Shown: positions 18,196-27,233 of the stretch, one piece after another
Numbering within the stretch: the first letter of the stretch is position 1
Layout: each line of letters begins with the position of its first letter
Made by a program: the position numbers and the translations under genes
NCBI GenBank assembly: GCA_016791365.1
Contig: JAEUMT010000027.1
Span: 124,001-188,000 of the forward strand
Length of the DNA: 64,000 bases
Direction of reading: 5' to 3'
Origin: Hyphomonadaceae bacterium
GTDB lineage: Bacteria > Pseudomonadota > Alphaproteobacteria > Caulobacterales > Aquidulcibacteraceae
The notes under the pieces: model-generated
What the model saw: the letters and a program-made list of their open reading frames with translations, nothing else
Databases searched by the model: none
What the model was told of the DNA's origin: nothing

Positions 18196-19365
18196 CTACT
18201 TCGCCGCTTCAAGCGCTGCCGTCACGGCGTCCTGAAACATGCGTATCTGCACTTCCATGCCGCCGAGCAGCACTTCCTTGATCGCGCCTGAGCGCAACCC
18301 CTTATCGCATTGCTCCGCCGCCCAATAATCTTCCTTGGCGAACACCTGCTCCATCAGATCGAACGCCTCGCGCATCTTGCCGGCGATACGTTCATCGCGC
18401 GGCGGCGCGTCGTAGAGCTGGTAGTAATCGACTTCGGTCTTGTCGGTCGCCACCGGCCGCACCACACCGAGGCTGATGTAATGCGGGCTAACGACGATGA
18501 TCCCGTTCGGGAACGTGACGTAAGAGAACACCATCATCTTGCGCATTTCGGCGAAGCGGTCGGTGATCCCCGCGCGCTCGAAATTGCCGCGATGCGCGGC
18601 GTTGCGGATATGGGGACCGATGCGGTCGATCATGTTTTCGGAATCGACGCCAAACTGCGCCAGCGAGTCCTTGTGCAAGCGCGTGACGTGATAGGAGTCG
18701 AGCATGGAATCCATGATCAACTTCCAGTTCGCGTTCACCTTGAAGGTCGCCTTATCATAGAGAAAAAGGTTCTTCATATTGAACACGTCGAAGTCGGCGG
18801 CGAGTTCGCCGGTGACGCTCGAGAAGTCCGGCGGATTGTCAGCGTCGAGGCCGACCCAAATCAGCCCGCCCGCTTCCACGCACGGCAGCTCCTTTAGGCC
18901 CAGGTCTTTCTTCTCGAGGCCAGGAAAGATTTCCGGCCGCGGCAAGCCGATCAATTTGCCATCGAGGTCATACGTCCAGGCATGATAGGGACACACCAGC
19001 CGCCCGGTCGTGGCGCGGTCGGACTGGCACAATTTCATGCCGCGGTGACGGCAAACATTCGCGAAAGCATGCGCCGCGCCGTCCTTGGTGCGCGTCACCA
19101 ATACCGGCATGCCGGCGATATCAACGGCGGCGTGTTCGCGTGGATTTGCGATCAGCGCTGAAGGCGCGGCGATGATGGGCGTCCGGCGATAGACCCGCTG
19201 CAGCTCTGCGTCGAAACGCGCGGGATCAACATAAACTGAAGCTTCCACGGTATCGCGCATCTGCGGCAGGCGAATAGCCGCGAGCTCCGGCATGGCGTTC
19301 AACAGCGCCTGCTGACCCTTCGTCAGGACGTCGCGGTGGACGGGTTTTTCAGTGACTTGTTCCAT
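18196..19365 (-). CDS. Rieske non-heme iron oxygenase alpha subunit, copy 1
   Basis: A 389-residue ring-hydroxylating-type oxygenase. The Rieske [2Fe-2S] ligands are C105-R-H107 and C125-P-Y-H128. The mononuclear iron histidines lie in DSYHVTRLHKDS (HxxxxH). It lacks a signal peptide. Start chosen at MEQVTEKP, two bases after the stop of the upstream acyl-CoA dehydrogenase; the longer reading frame upstream is read-through into that gene. It is last in a minus-strand operon of one P450 and four acyl-CoA dehydrogenases. It has a paralogue at 58685-59842. No dedicated Rieske reductase was seen, so one of the ferredoxins may serve. Confidence 0.92.
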   Translation of the reverse strand: MEQVTEKPVHRDVLTKGQQALLNAMPELAAIRLPQMRDTVEASVYVDPARFDAELQRVYRRTPIIAAPSALIANPREHAAVDIAGMPVLVTRTKDGAAHAFANVCRHRGMKLCQSDRATTGRLVCPYHAWTYDLDGKLIGLPRPEIFPGLEKKDLGLKELPCVEAGGLIWVGLDADNPPDFSSVTGELAADFDVFNMKNLFLYDKATFKVNANWKLIMDSMLDSYHVTRLHKDSLAQFGVDSENMIDRIGPHIRNAAHRGNFERAGITDRFAEMRKMMVFSYVTFPNGIIVVSPHYISLGVVRPVATDKTEVDYYQLYDAPPRDERIAGKMREAFDLMEQVFAKEDYWAAEQCDKGLRSGAIKEVLLGGMEVQIRMFQDAVTAALEAAK

Positions 19366-19367
19366 TG

Positions 19368-20435
19368 TTAGGCGCCTGATTTCGATGCGACGGATTCGGT
19401 GAACGCGAGGCGCGCGATCCGCTCCTTGTGTGCGGTCGAACTGCCGAACAGAACCTGGTTGAACTTTGCGCGCTTCAAGTAGAGATGGCAGGGATGCTCC
19501 CAGGTGAAGCCGATGCCGCCATGCAGCTGTATCGCGTCCTCCGCGACGGCGGCATACAGATCGCACGCATAGAATTTCGCGCTCGACGCCAGCGCCGAAG
19601 CGGACTCTTTGGCGCCCACGGCCAAGGCCGCTTGCCGCACGAGCGCCGCGGCCGCTTCCAGTTGCACTTTCCAGTGCGCCGCGCGGTGTTTCAGCGCCTG
19701 GAACGAACCAATCGGCCGCCCGAACTGCTCGCGGATGCCAAGATAGTCGATGGTCCGCTCGAAGATCGCCTGTGCGCCGCCGACGGCGTCGCAGGCAACC
19801 GCAACCGCCAATTGATCTTCGACATTTGCACGCCCGGCGGCATTCAGACCAATGGCGGAATCCTTGGACACGCTCACTGCATCGAGCTGGACGCGGGCGA
19901 CACGGCGGGTGAGGTCGACGATCGCCTGGCTCGTAACTTTGACGCCTTCTTGCGCCGTGCGGATGACAACGAAACCCGCTTCCGTAGGCGCGAGCAGCAG
20001 ATCGACATCCGCTGCAAACAGGACATCTTCCACCATGCCGCTGATGCGGCCGTCGCGCATGCTGACTTTCGTGCGCAACGGATCGGCGACGCTCGCTGTC
20101 AGGGCGCCGCTGACGATGTCAGGCAACACGTCTTTGCGCAGGACAGATGAGCCATGCGCGGCAATGAGGCTCGCGGCGGTCAACGTCGTCAGCGTTGGCG
20201 CGGACGCCGTGATACGGCCGAGTTCTTCATGCAAGACAGCGAGATGCGCGTAGCCTTGACCAAGGCCGCCATCATCGGCGCTGACGCCAAGTCCGAGCCA
20301 ACCCAACGCGGCCATGTCCGACCATAGTTCGCGATCGACCGGCCGGCCTTGTTCGCCCGGAATCGTGATCGCGCGATCGTTCAATGCGCCGCGAATGGCG
20401 TTGCGCAATTCGAGAAGATCGAGCGCTTCGTCCAC
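19368..20435 (-). CDS. Acyl-CoA dehydrogenase family protein (short)
   Basis: A 355-residue acyl-CoA dehydrogenase-fold protein starting with GTG behind AAGGTAGGATC. The N-terminal helical domain (LGWLGLGVSADDGGLGQGYA) and the C-terminal part with GIREQFGRPIGSFQALKH and LHGGIGFTWEHPCHLYLKRA are clear. It ends in a KER-type tail without the GTNEIQ motif of conventional homotetrameric enzymes. Such chains often pair with another to form alpha2beta2 enzymes acting on bulky CoA esters. It follows its likely partner at 20440-21405 with 4 bp between. Confidence 0.85.
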   Translation of the reverse strand: MDEALDLLELRNAIRGALNDRAITIPGEQGRPVDRELWSDMAALGWLGLGVSADDGGLGQGYAHLAVLHEELGRITASAPTLTTLTAASLIAAHGSSVLRKDVLPDIVSGALTASVADPLRTKVSMRDGRISGMVEDVLFAADVDLLLAPTEAGFVVIRTAQEGVKVTSQAIVDLTRRVARVQLDAVSVSKDSAIGLNAAGRANVEDQLAVAVACDAVGGAQAIFERTIDYLGIREQFGRPIGSFQALKHRAAHWKVQLEAAAALVRQAALAVGAKESASALASSAKFYACDLYAAVAEDAIQLHGGIGFTWEHPCHLYLKRAKFNQVLFGSSTAHKERIARLAFTESVASKSGA

Positions 20436-20439
20436 GATC

Positions 20440-21405
20440 CTACCTTGCCTGAACCAGGCGGCCCTGTTGCGCCACTGTCGGCGCGGGCCACAGCTTGGTT
20501 GCAACGGAACGCGCCGCATCGTTCACCCCGCCGACTTCGGCTTGCAACGCCCGCACGCGATAGGTCCAGAAGTGCAGCAAGTGCTCGGTGGTGACGCCCA
20601 TGCCGCCGTGGAACTGGTGCAGGTCAAACAGCAGGCGGCCAACGTTCTGCTGAACGTAGCAGGCGGCCATATCGGCATGAACAGACTCGCCGCTCCATGC
20701 GGCGCGGAGCGCCATGTAATAGGTCGCGCGTGCAATCGCGTGGCACTGGACAAGACGATGCTGCACGCTCTGGAATGAGCCGACCGCCCGCCCGAACACG
20801 TGACGCTGCTTCACATACTCCACCGTGAAGTTTACGGCGCTGTCAGCGGCGCCCGCGGCCTCGGCGGCGATGGCGACGCGCCACCATTGCCGCAATTTGG
20901 GACCGGCGCCGGCAATCCTGCGGCCAGCGCCGAGATCGGGCGCGCGACGGAAGCGGCCGTAGGGAAACGCCAGCACACTCTTGACCGTCTCAATCGCTCC
21001 GGCAGCGACAGGCAGCACGACGACATCGTCGCCAAGATCGATGAGCGCCGTTGTGGCGATCGGAAGATTGCGGTGCGCCTTGTCGAGATCGCGCCCGGCA
21101 ATCAACGCGACGGGCCCATCCACGCCTTCGTTCGCTGGCAGCAACATGGGCGCCACGAGCGCCGATGCGCCCGTTTCCACCAGCACCGGCAGACGCGCCG
21201 CTTCGATGACGATCAGCGCGGCCTCCAGCGCGCCCATTTCGCGCGCGGCGTCGAAGAAGCCGCTGGCCTTGAGCAACGCCTGCAGCCCGGAATGATGATA
21301 GGCGTAACTGAGACGCTCGCCTTGCGGCAGTTCTCCGTGATCCTGCAGGATTGACTGCAGGGCGCTTACCAGCGCCTGCTGGTCTTCGGTGAGATGGAAA
21401 TCCAT
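20440..21405 (-). CDS. Acyl-CoA dehydrogenase family protein (very short subunit)
   Basis: A 321-residue, shortened acyl-CoA dehydrogenase homologue. It has the N-terminal EDQQALVSALQSIL helix, a reduced middle beta domain and the C-terminal HVFGRAVGSFQSVQHRL and FHGGMGVTTEHLLHFW. It lacks the catalytic-Glu and FAD-binding motifs expected in the C-terminal part of full enzymes. It may be the non-catalytic partner in a heteromeric acyl-CoA dehydrogenase with the product of 19368-20435. The start ATG overlaps the preceding stop by 1 bp (TGATG), indicating translational coupling. Confidence 0.82.
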   Translation of the reverse strand: MDFHLTEDQQALVSALQSILQDHGELPQGERLSYAYHHSGLQALLKASGFFDAAREMGALEAALIVIEAARLPVLVETGASALVAPMLLPANEGVDGPVALIAGRDLDKAHRNLPIATTALIDLGDDVVVLPVAAGAIETVKSVLAFPYGRFRRAPDLGAGRRIAGAGPKLRQWWRVAIAAEAAGAADSAVNFTVEYVKQRHVFGRAVGSFQSVQHRLVQCHAIARATYYMALRAAWSGESVHADMAACYVQQNVGRLLFDLHQFHGGMGVTTEHLLHFWTYRVRALQAEVGGVNDAARSVATKLWPAPTVAQQGRLVQAR

Positions 21406-22550
21406 CATTTGCTCCGCGGCAATCCGAGGCCGCGCTGGGCGATCAAGTCCAGCTGGATCTCGTTGGTGCCGCCCGTGATGCCGGCAGGAATGTTGATGCG
21501 ATAATAGTCTTCCAAGAGCACGTTGCCGCCGGCCAGGCCGTTGGGAAACACGTCGCCCAGGAAATTCATGAGGTCGGTGGTCGCTTCCAGCGAAGTGATA
21601 CGCGACAAGTTGGAATCGGTGTTGGCCTCGGACTTCTTCACCCGCTGGTCCACGACCAAGTACGTGAGCAGCCGAGCCGCCTCGAACTTCGACGCCAAGG
21701 CGCCGACGCGCGTCTGGATCACCGGATCGTTGTCGTAGCGGCCCTCTTCGCGAAGCTGCTCAACGGCCAAATGCAACGCCTGCAGGCCGGTGTGATAACG
21801 CGGCACGCCGACGCGCTCAAACGACAGGGCGTGCGTCACGATCTTCCAGCCCTGCCCTTCCTCGCCAACGCGATTGACCACCGGAATCTTCACGTCCGTG
21901 AAGAAGACCTCGTTGAGGTGTCCATCCTTGATCAGGCCCGGGAACGAGGTCACCGAAATGCCGGGCGCGTTCATGGGCGTCAGCAGGACGGTGATGTCCT
22001 TCTTGCCGGGGCCGGTGCGCACCAGCATGAAGCACCAATCGGCGGTGCGCGCGTACGAGGTCCAGATTTTCGAGCCATTGACGATGTAGTGGTCGCCAAC
22101 GCGCTCGGCGCGGGTGCGGAGCGCGGCAAGATCGGTGCCGGCGTTCGGTTCGGAAAAGCCCTGACACCAGATGACGCGTCCGCTGGCGATGCCTTTGAGG
22201 TGCTGCTCCTTCTGCGCCTCAGAGCCAAACGTCATCAACGTCGGCCCGATCCAGTTGATGTTCATGTATTGGGGGCCACGCGGCTCGCCGGCGGCTTTCA
22301 TCTCTTCATTCAGGATGAAGTGACACCAATCGTCGGCGCCGTTGCCGCCATATTGCTTCGGCCAATGCGGCACCAGCAGGCCCCGCTCAGCCAAGCCTGC
22401 ACAGAAATCGCGCGAGAATTCCACCTGCAGATCGGACGCGTAGCTTTCCGGGACGTAGCGTTCATCCCAGTCATCAGGCAGCAGTTCGTCAAGCGCGGTG
22501 CGAACGCGCTTGCGATACTCTTCCTGCTCTGCTGTCCAAGCGAATTCCAT
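21405..22550 (-). CDS. Acyl-CoA dehydrogenase family protein
   Basis: A 381-residue acyl-CoA dehydrogenase with WCQGFSEPNAGTDLAALRTRA, VNGSKIWTSYA, FERVGVPRYHTG and the C-terminal GITGGTNEIQLDLIAQRGLGLPR. The residue before GT is Gly, not the Glu of medium-chain enzymes, so any catalytic base lies elsewhere. It forms part of a tightly packed run of four acyl-CoA dehydrogenase genes and is 15 bp from the upstream copy. Its high similarity in layout to 22566-23780 suggests duplication. Confidence 0.88.
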   Translation of the reverse strand: MEFAWTAEQEEYRKRVRTALDELLPDDWDERYVPESYASDLQVEFSRDFCAGLAERGLLVPHWPKQYGGNGADDWCHFILNEEMKAAGEPRGPQYMNINWIGPTLMTFGSEAQKEQHLKGIASGRVIWCQGFSEPNAGTDLAALRTRAERVGDHYIVNGSKIWTSYARTADWCFMLVRTGPGKKDITVLLTPMNAPGISVTSFPGLIKDGHLNEVFFTDVKIPVVNRVGEEGQGWKIVTHALSFERVGVPRYHTGLQALHLAVEQLREEGRYDNDPVIQTRVGALASKFEAARLLTYLVVDQRVKKSEANTDSNLSRITSLEATTDLMNFLGDVFPNGLAGGNVLLEDYYRINIPAGITGGTNEIQLDLIAQRGLGLPRSK

Positions 22551-22565
22551 GTCTCTCCCCGTCCC

Positions 22566-23780
22566 TCAGCCGGCCCCCGCCGGCTGTGGTTCGCGCGGCA
22601 GCCTCAGGCCGCGCTCCGCCACGATGTTCTTCTGAATTTCGGTGCTGCCGCCCGAGATCGTCCATGCCCACGAATACAGATAGTCCTGCATCCAATAGCC
22701 GGTCTCGTTGCCGCCCCCCATCAACACCGCTTGCAAATGCTGCGCGCCCGCGCCTCCGATCGTCACCCCAAGCGCTGTGAAATCACGCAGCAGTTCACTG
22801 TAGTAGATTTTGATGATCGACGGCTCGACGCCGGCTTTGCCGCCGCGCAGCACCTGCATCAGCATCTCGTTGACCAGGAACCGCAACGCTTGGATGCGCA
22901 CATGCACATCAACGAGGCGGCGGCGGATTTCGTCATCGTCGATCAGCCGCCCGCCCGCGGGCGCCGGCGATTGCGCGTCGCTCAGCAACAACTCGAAACC
23001 GACGCGCATGCGCTCAGCGAGTTCAAGTATGGTGAGCCCACGCTCCGAGGACAGCGTCGATTGCGCCACCGCCCAGCCATTGTTCTCCTGCCCCACGATG
23101 TTCTCCGCGGGGATTTCGACGTCATCCAGAAATATCTCATTGAAATGCGACGCGCCGGTAATCTGCTTGATCGGCCGCAGCGTGACGCCCGGAGTCTTCA
23201 AATCAAGAATGAAATACGTAATGCCCCGCGTCTTGGAGGACTTGGGATCGGTGCGCGTCAGCAGAAGGCAAAAATGCGCGTGGTGCGCGTTTGAAGACCA
23301 GGTCTTCTGGCCGTTCACAACGAAGCGATCACCGCGGCGCTCAGCGCGCGTGCGCAGGCTCGCAAGATCAGATCCGGCGTTCGGTTCGGAAAAGCCCTGA
23401 CACCAGATTTCCTCTCCGCTTAGGACCGCAGGAAGGTGGCGACGGCGTTGCTCCTCAGTGCCCCATTCCAGCAATGTCGCCGGCACGTGATGAAGCGCGA
23501 TAAAATAGAGAATGAGCCGCGGCGCGCCGGCGCGGGCGATTTCCTCGTAGAGCACGATCTGCTGGGCGAAACTGAAGCCGCCCCCGCCCCATGCTTTCGG
23601 CCAATGAGGCGCGCCGAAGCCGCCTTCCATCATGCGACGGAACCAGAATTTCTGAAACGCGACGTGCTCGTCTTCTGAAGCGCCGCGCATCTTGTCCTGC
23701 CAATCGGCGGGAAGATTGGCGGCAAGCCACGCGCGCACGTCGGCGCGGAATGGTTCGAGGTCCTTCAGCTCTTGCAGCAT
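22566..23780 (-). CDS. Acyl-CoA dehydrogenase family protein
   Basis: A 404-residue acyl-CoA dehydrogenase. It contains IWCQGFSEPNAGSDLASLRTRAERRGDR, VNGQKTWSSNAHHAHFC, SERGLTILELAERMR and a C-terminal SGGSTEIQKNIVAERGLRLPR. The SSERG segment may supply the helix-G region where some FadE enzymes keep their base. It lies 18 bp downstream of P450 B2. It probably introduces an alpha-beta double bond in a branched or cyclic acyl-CoA. Confidence 0.88.
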   Translation of the reverse strand: MLQELKDLEPFRADVRAWLAANLPADWQDKMRGASEDEHVAFQKFWFRRMMEGGFGAPHWPKAWGGGGFSFAQQIVLYEEIARAGAPRLILYFIALHHVPATLLEWGTEEQRRRHLPAVLSGEEIWCQGFSEPNAGSDLASLRTRAERRGDRFVVNGQKTWSSNAHHAHFCLLLTRTDPKSSKTRGITYFILDLKTPGVTLRPIKQITGASHFNEIFLDDVEIPAENIVGQENNGWAVAQSTLSSERGLTILELAERMRVGFELLLSDAQSPAPAGGRLIDDDEIRRRLVDVHVRIQALRFLVNEMLMQVLRGGKAGVEPSIIKIYYSELLRDFTALGVTIGGAGAQHLQAVLMGGGNETGYWMQDYLYSWAWTISGGSTEIQKNIVAERGLRLPREPQPAGAG

Positions 23781-23798
23781 GACGCCACCATAGCCGGC

Positions 23799-24992
23799 CT
23801 ACCCGCCCTTCGGCTTCAAAATGATCGGCAGGCGAACAATCCCCTGATTCAATCCACTGCTCATCATCACGCCCTGATCCGGATCAAGGCTGATACCCGC
23901 ATAGCGGGCGAGCACTTCTTCGATCGCGATCTTCATCTCGGCCTTCGCGACCCACGAGCCGATACAGCGATGCGCACCGAATCCAAAACCCAGGTGGTTG
24001 TTCGGCTTGCGATCGAGCCTGATTTGCGATGGACACTCAAACTCAGCCGGATCGCGATTGGCTGCGCCAAACGCCAGCACAACACGGTCGCCAGCTGCAA
24101 GGTCTTGTCCGCCAAATGTAACGTCGCGCGAGACCGTGCGGCGCAGATAGGTCGCGGGCGAGGCGAAACGGACGACGTCTTCGTTGAACGCATCGATCAA
24201 GGAGGGCTCGGCCCGCAGGCGCTCCAAATCCTCCGGCCGCTGCGCCAGCCACCACACCGCTGTCGTCAACGCAATTGCCGTGGAATCAAAGCCGCCAACC
24301 AGGATCAGCCTCACCATCGAGACTTGTTCTTCGAGCGTGAGCGGGCGGCCATCGACCGCGCCGCAGATAATGTCGGACACCAGCGTATCGTCATCCGACG
24401 AAACCTTGGGCGCACGGGCAAGAAGCGTGTCGCGCACGTAGGCGGTGAGTTGATCAGCGCCGCCTTGGCGGACACCGGTCGCGACCTCCTCGTGCAACGC
24501 GACGACGAGCGCATCGAGCCGTTGGGCGTCGCCCTCGGGCAATCCCAGCAACGCAAGCGACACATGCACGGGCAGCGGGCGCGCGAAGGCGTCAACGAAG
24601 TCGACATGCGTCTCGCCGGTAATGCGGTCGAGAAGCGAGGTCACGATTCGACGAATGCGCGGCGCCATCTTAGCCACGCGATCCGGTGTGAAATGCCTCG
24701 CCATGATGGCGCGGTAGGCGCGCTGCGCCGGGGGATCGACTTCGGCCGGGATGTGCATTGAACGCACCCCCTGATCGGGAACGACAATGCCCTGCGCCGA
24801 AGAGAATAAGGCGTGGTCCACCAGCGCCTGCCTTAGCTCGGCATAACGGCTGATGAGATAGAAGCCGCCCAGCGCCTCGCTACGCGCCAAACCGGGCTGC
24901 GCGCGCATGCGCTCCCACACCAATTCAGCGTCAACGCGTACATCCTTGGCGTGCAGGTCGAAGGAGCGGAAATCTGAAGATATGGGTGCGTT
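23799..24992 (-). CDS. Cytochrome P450, copy B2 (DxxR instead of ExxR)
   Basis: A 397-residue P450, paralogous to B1 at 13580-14749. The heme loop is FGFGAHRCIG with Cys345. The I helix reads GGFDST (235-240), with Ser in place of the usual Thr after Asp. The K-helix motif that is ExxR in almost all P450s reads D274-V-V-R277. Start chosen at MANAPISS behind GGAGGGAAGTGGAG; longer in-frame starts run into the promoter. It heads an operon of four acyl-CoA dehydrogenases and a Rieske oxygenase. It has no adjacent ferredoxin and must use one from elsewhere. Confidence 0.92.
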   Translation of the reverse strand, partial: NAPISSDFRSFDLHAKDVRVDAELVWERMRAQPGLARSEALGGFYLISRYAELRQALVDHALFSSAQGIVVPDQGVRSMHIPAEVDPPAQRAYRAIMARHFTPDRVAKMAPRIRRIVTSLLDRITGETHVDFVDAFARPLPVHVSLALLGLPEGDAQRLDALVVALHEEVATGVRQGGADQLTAYVRDTLLARAPKVSSDDDTLVSDIICGAVDGRPLTLEEQVSMVRLILVGGFDSTAIALTTAVWWLAQRPEDLERLRAEPSLIDAFNEDVVRFASPATYLRRTVSRDVTFGGQDLAAGDRVVLAFGAANRDPAEFECPSQIRLDRKPNNHLGFGFGAHRCIGSWVAKAEMKIAIEEVLARYAGISLDPDQGVMMSSGLNQGIVRLPIILKPKGG

Positions 24993-25028
24993 TGCCATCT
25001 CCACTTCCCTCCATTTGTTCGCATTTCG

Positions 25029-25069
25029 CACTAATGTCTCATTAGTGATCATTGCTTGGGGGGTGTCAA
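25029..25069 (-). promoter_or_regulatory. Promoter with overlapping inverted repeat upstream of P450 B2
   Basis: On the minus strand TTGACA (25069-25064), a 17-bp spacer and ACTAAT (25046-25041) form a sigma70-like promoter. A perfect inverted repeat, CACTAATG-TCT-CATTAGTG at 25029-25047, covers the -10 element, as a repressor site would. This sequence is unrelated to the cluster-wide operator. It splits the long minus-strand run into two transcription units, the lower beginning with P450 B2. Confidence 0.65.
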
Positions 25070-25110
25070 GGCGTTGCCCAGCCTCTGGCGCAGGGAAGTC
25101 GGGCATGGTC

Positions 25111-26478
25111 CTAGGTTTCGCCGCGACCCTCCCGCGGCGGATTCCATTCCGGGTCGGCCCGCCCCTCAGCCAGCGTTACGCCGCACTCCTCCAGCAGAGG
25201 CTGGATCTGTTTTGCGGCCCAGGCCTTGCGGCGAAACAGGACGTCGCTCGGGAAGTCGCCCTCGGCGCGGCGATAGTCGCGGAGCAATTGCTTGGCGACG
25301 CTGGCCAGATGCAGCTCCGTCACGCCATCCGCCACCCCTTCATGCAGCGCGATCGCGAGGTGCCGCGAAAATTGCATTTCGTTGGAGAGCCCGATCGAGC
25401 CGTGAAGATGCAGTGCGCGTAGCGTGACGTCTTGCGCGATCTTCGACATCGCCGCCTTCACGGCCGAGATCATCTTGCGTCCTTCGCGGCCATGCTCTTG
25501 GCGCGCATCGAACATCCAGGCCGTGTAGAGAACGAGCAGCCGGAATTGCTGATACTCGATGTAGCTATTTGCGATGTCCATCTGGACCGCCTGCCGATTG
25601 GCGATCACCTCGCCATAGGATTCCCGGCTGAGGGCGCGCTCCGCCATCATGTCTATCATCTGCTTGACGCGCCCGATCGTACGTTGAGCGTGGTGCAAAC
25701 GGCCGCCGCCGAGGCGCGATTGCGCCACCTTGAAGCCTTGCCCCACCGGCCCCAGCCGTTGGCGGTCGGACACACGCACATTCGTGAACCGAATCCACGG
25801 ATGGCCGCCACTGCGATACTCATCGCTGAACAGCCCAATCGCGCGCACGATCTCAAATCCGGGCGTGTCGGTCGGCACGATGAACATGCTGGCGCGATTG
25901 TGTGGAGCTTCATCCGGATTGGTGACGGCCATCACAATGATGAAAGCGGCGTGATTGGCGCTTGAAGCAAACCATTTGTCGCCGTTGATCACCCAGTCGT
26001 CACCGTCGCGCACCGCTGTGGTGCGCAGGTTGGTTGGATCCGAGCCGCCTTGCGGCTCGGTCATCGCATAACAAGAGAAAATGTCATTCGCGAGCAGAGG
26101 CTTTAAGTAGCGCTCCTTCTGCTCATCTGTGCCGAACATGGCGAGAATTTCGGAATTGCCGCTGTCTGGCCCCTGGCAGCCGAAGATCACCGGCCCGAAC
26201 GCCGAGGTGCCGAACTGCTCATTGATGTAAGTAAGCTTGACCGCGCCAAATCCCTGGCCGCCCAGGTGCGACGGCAAGTGCGCGGCCCACATGCCTTGCT
26301 CCTGCACATCGCGCTGCAGGCGCCGGATCAGTTTGCGCAAGGGCTTGTTCTGGATGTCGTAAGGCGCATCCTTGTCGTAGTCGTAGAGATATTCGAGCGG
26401 ATAGACCTTCTCGCGGACGAAGTCCTTCATCCAATCCAGCTTGGCCTGGAACGCGGGATCGATCGAGAAATCCACCAT
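25111..26478 (-). CDS. Acyl-CoA dehydrogenase family protein (long form)
   Basis: A 455-residue acyl-CoA dehydrogenase-like protein. It has CYAMTEPQGGSDPTNLRT, VINGDKWFASSANHAAF, a long GGGRLHHAQRTIGRVKQMIDMM helix and LHLHGSIGLSNEMQFSRH. The C-terminal motif is DGVTELHL instead of GTNEIQ. The length and architecture resemble the ACAD10/11-type branch, which in mammals is linked to 4-hydroxyacyl-CoA metabolism. An APH-fold kinase at 35721-36755 may be its functional partner. It is 12 bp downstream of an SDR gene in the same operon. Confidence 0.85.
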   Translation of the reverse strand: MVDFSIDPAFQAKLDWMKDFVREKVYPLEYLYDYDKDAPYDIQNKPLRKLIRRLQRDVQEQGMWAAHLPSHLGGQGFGAVKLTYINEQFGTSAFGPVIFGCQGPDSGNSEILAMFGTDEQKERYLKPLLANDIFSCYAMTEPQGGSDPTNLRTTAVRDGDDWVINGDKWFASSANHAAFIIVMAVTNPDEAPHNRASMFIVPTDTPGFEIVRAIGLFSDEYRSGGHPWIRFTNVRVSDRQRLGPVGQGFKVAQSRLGGGRLHHAQRTIGRVKQMIDMMAERALSRESYGEVIANRQAVQMDIANSYIEYQQFRLLVLYTAWMFDARQEHGREGRKMISAVKAAMSKIAQDVTLRALHLHGSIGLSNEMQFSRHLAIALHEGVADGVTELHLASVAKQLLRDYRRAEGDFPSDVLFRRKAWAAKQIQPLLEECGVTLAEGRADPEWNPPREGRGET

Positions 26479-26490
26479 GGCTTTTGCTTT

Positions 26491-27228
26491 CTAGGCTGAG
26501 TAGCCGCCGTCGACGGTGAGTTCGGCGCCGGTAACGTAGCTGGCGGCGTCGGAGGCGAGGAAGAGGACGACGCGCGCGATCTCCCGCGAAGTTGCAACGC
26601 GTTTCATCGGAACGGACTGGGCGAACGACGACTTGCCGGATCCGGCGGCGGCGTCCGTGATCATGGAGACGTCGAGCGCGCCGGGCAGCACTAGGTTGAC
26701 GCGCACCTTGTCGGCGGCGAACTCGGCCGCGGCATAGCGCGACAAACCGCGAAGCGCCCACTTGCTGACGCCATAGCCGGCAAGACCTGGCGTGCTGCGC
26801 AGCGCCGCGATCGACGCGACATTGACGATGGCCCCGCCGCCGCGCGCCTTCAGGGCGGGCAACACTGCTTGCATGCCGTTGAGCGCGCCCATGAGATTGA
26901 CATCAAGGTAAGAGCGCAGCCGCTCAGGTGTAAGAGACTGAACCTGGTCGCGGCCCGCAACGCCGGCGTTGTTGATCAGCACATCGACGCCGCCGAAAGT
27001 CTCGACGGCAATCTTCACCACCTCATCCCACGCCGCGCGGTCGCTGACATCGTGCTTCACAAACAGCGCTTGCGGACCAATGGTCCGCGCAACGGCGGCG
27101 GCGCTCTCATCACGATCGGTCAGCACCAGCCTAGCGCCCGCCGCCGCCAGCAACGGCGCGGCGACACGCCCCTGACCGCCGGCGGCGCCGGTGAAGATAA
27201 CGACCTTGCCTGCAAGCTCACCGGCCAT
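26491..27228 (-). CDS. Short-chain dehydrogenase/reductase
   Basis: A 245-residue classical SDR from the ATG at 27228. FTGAAGGQGRVAAPLL binds the nucleotide, LTDRDES suggests NAD, NNAGVAG and VNVASIAA precede the catalytic GYGVSKWA. It ends YVTGAELTVDGGYSA. It starts 5 bp after the stop of another SDR. It is probably a hydroxy-acid-CoA or alcohol dehydrogenase of the pathway. Confidence 0.88.
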   Translation of the reverse strand: MAGELAGKVVIFTGAAGGQGRVAAPLLAAAGARLVLTDRDESAAAVARTIGPQALFVKHDVSDRAAWDEVVKIAVETFGGVDVLINNAGVAGRDQVQSLTPERLRSYLDVNLMGALNGMQAVLPALKARGGGAIVNVASIAALRSTPGLAGYGVSKWALRGLSRYAAAEFAADKVRVNLVLPGALDVSMITDAAAGSGKSSFAQSVPMKRVATSREIARVVLFLASDAASYVTGAELTVDGGYSA

Positions 27229-27233
27229 CACGC

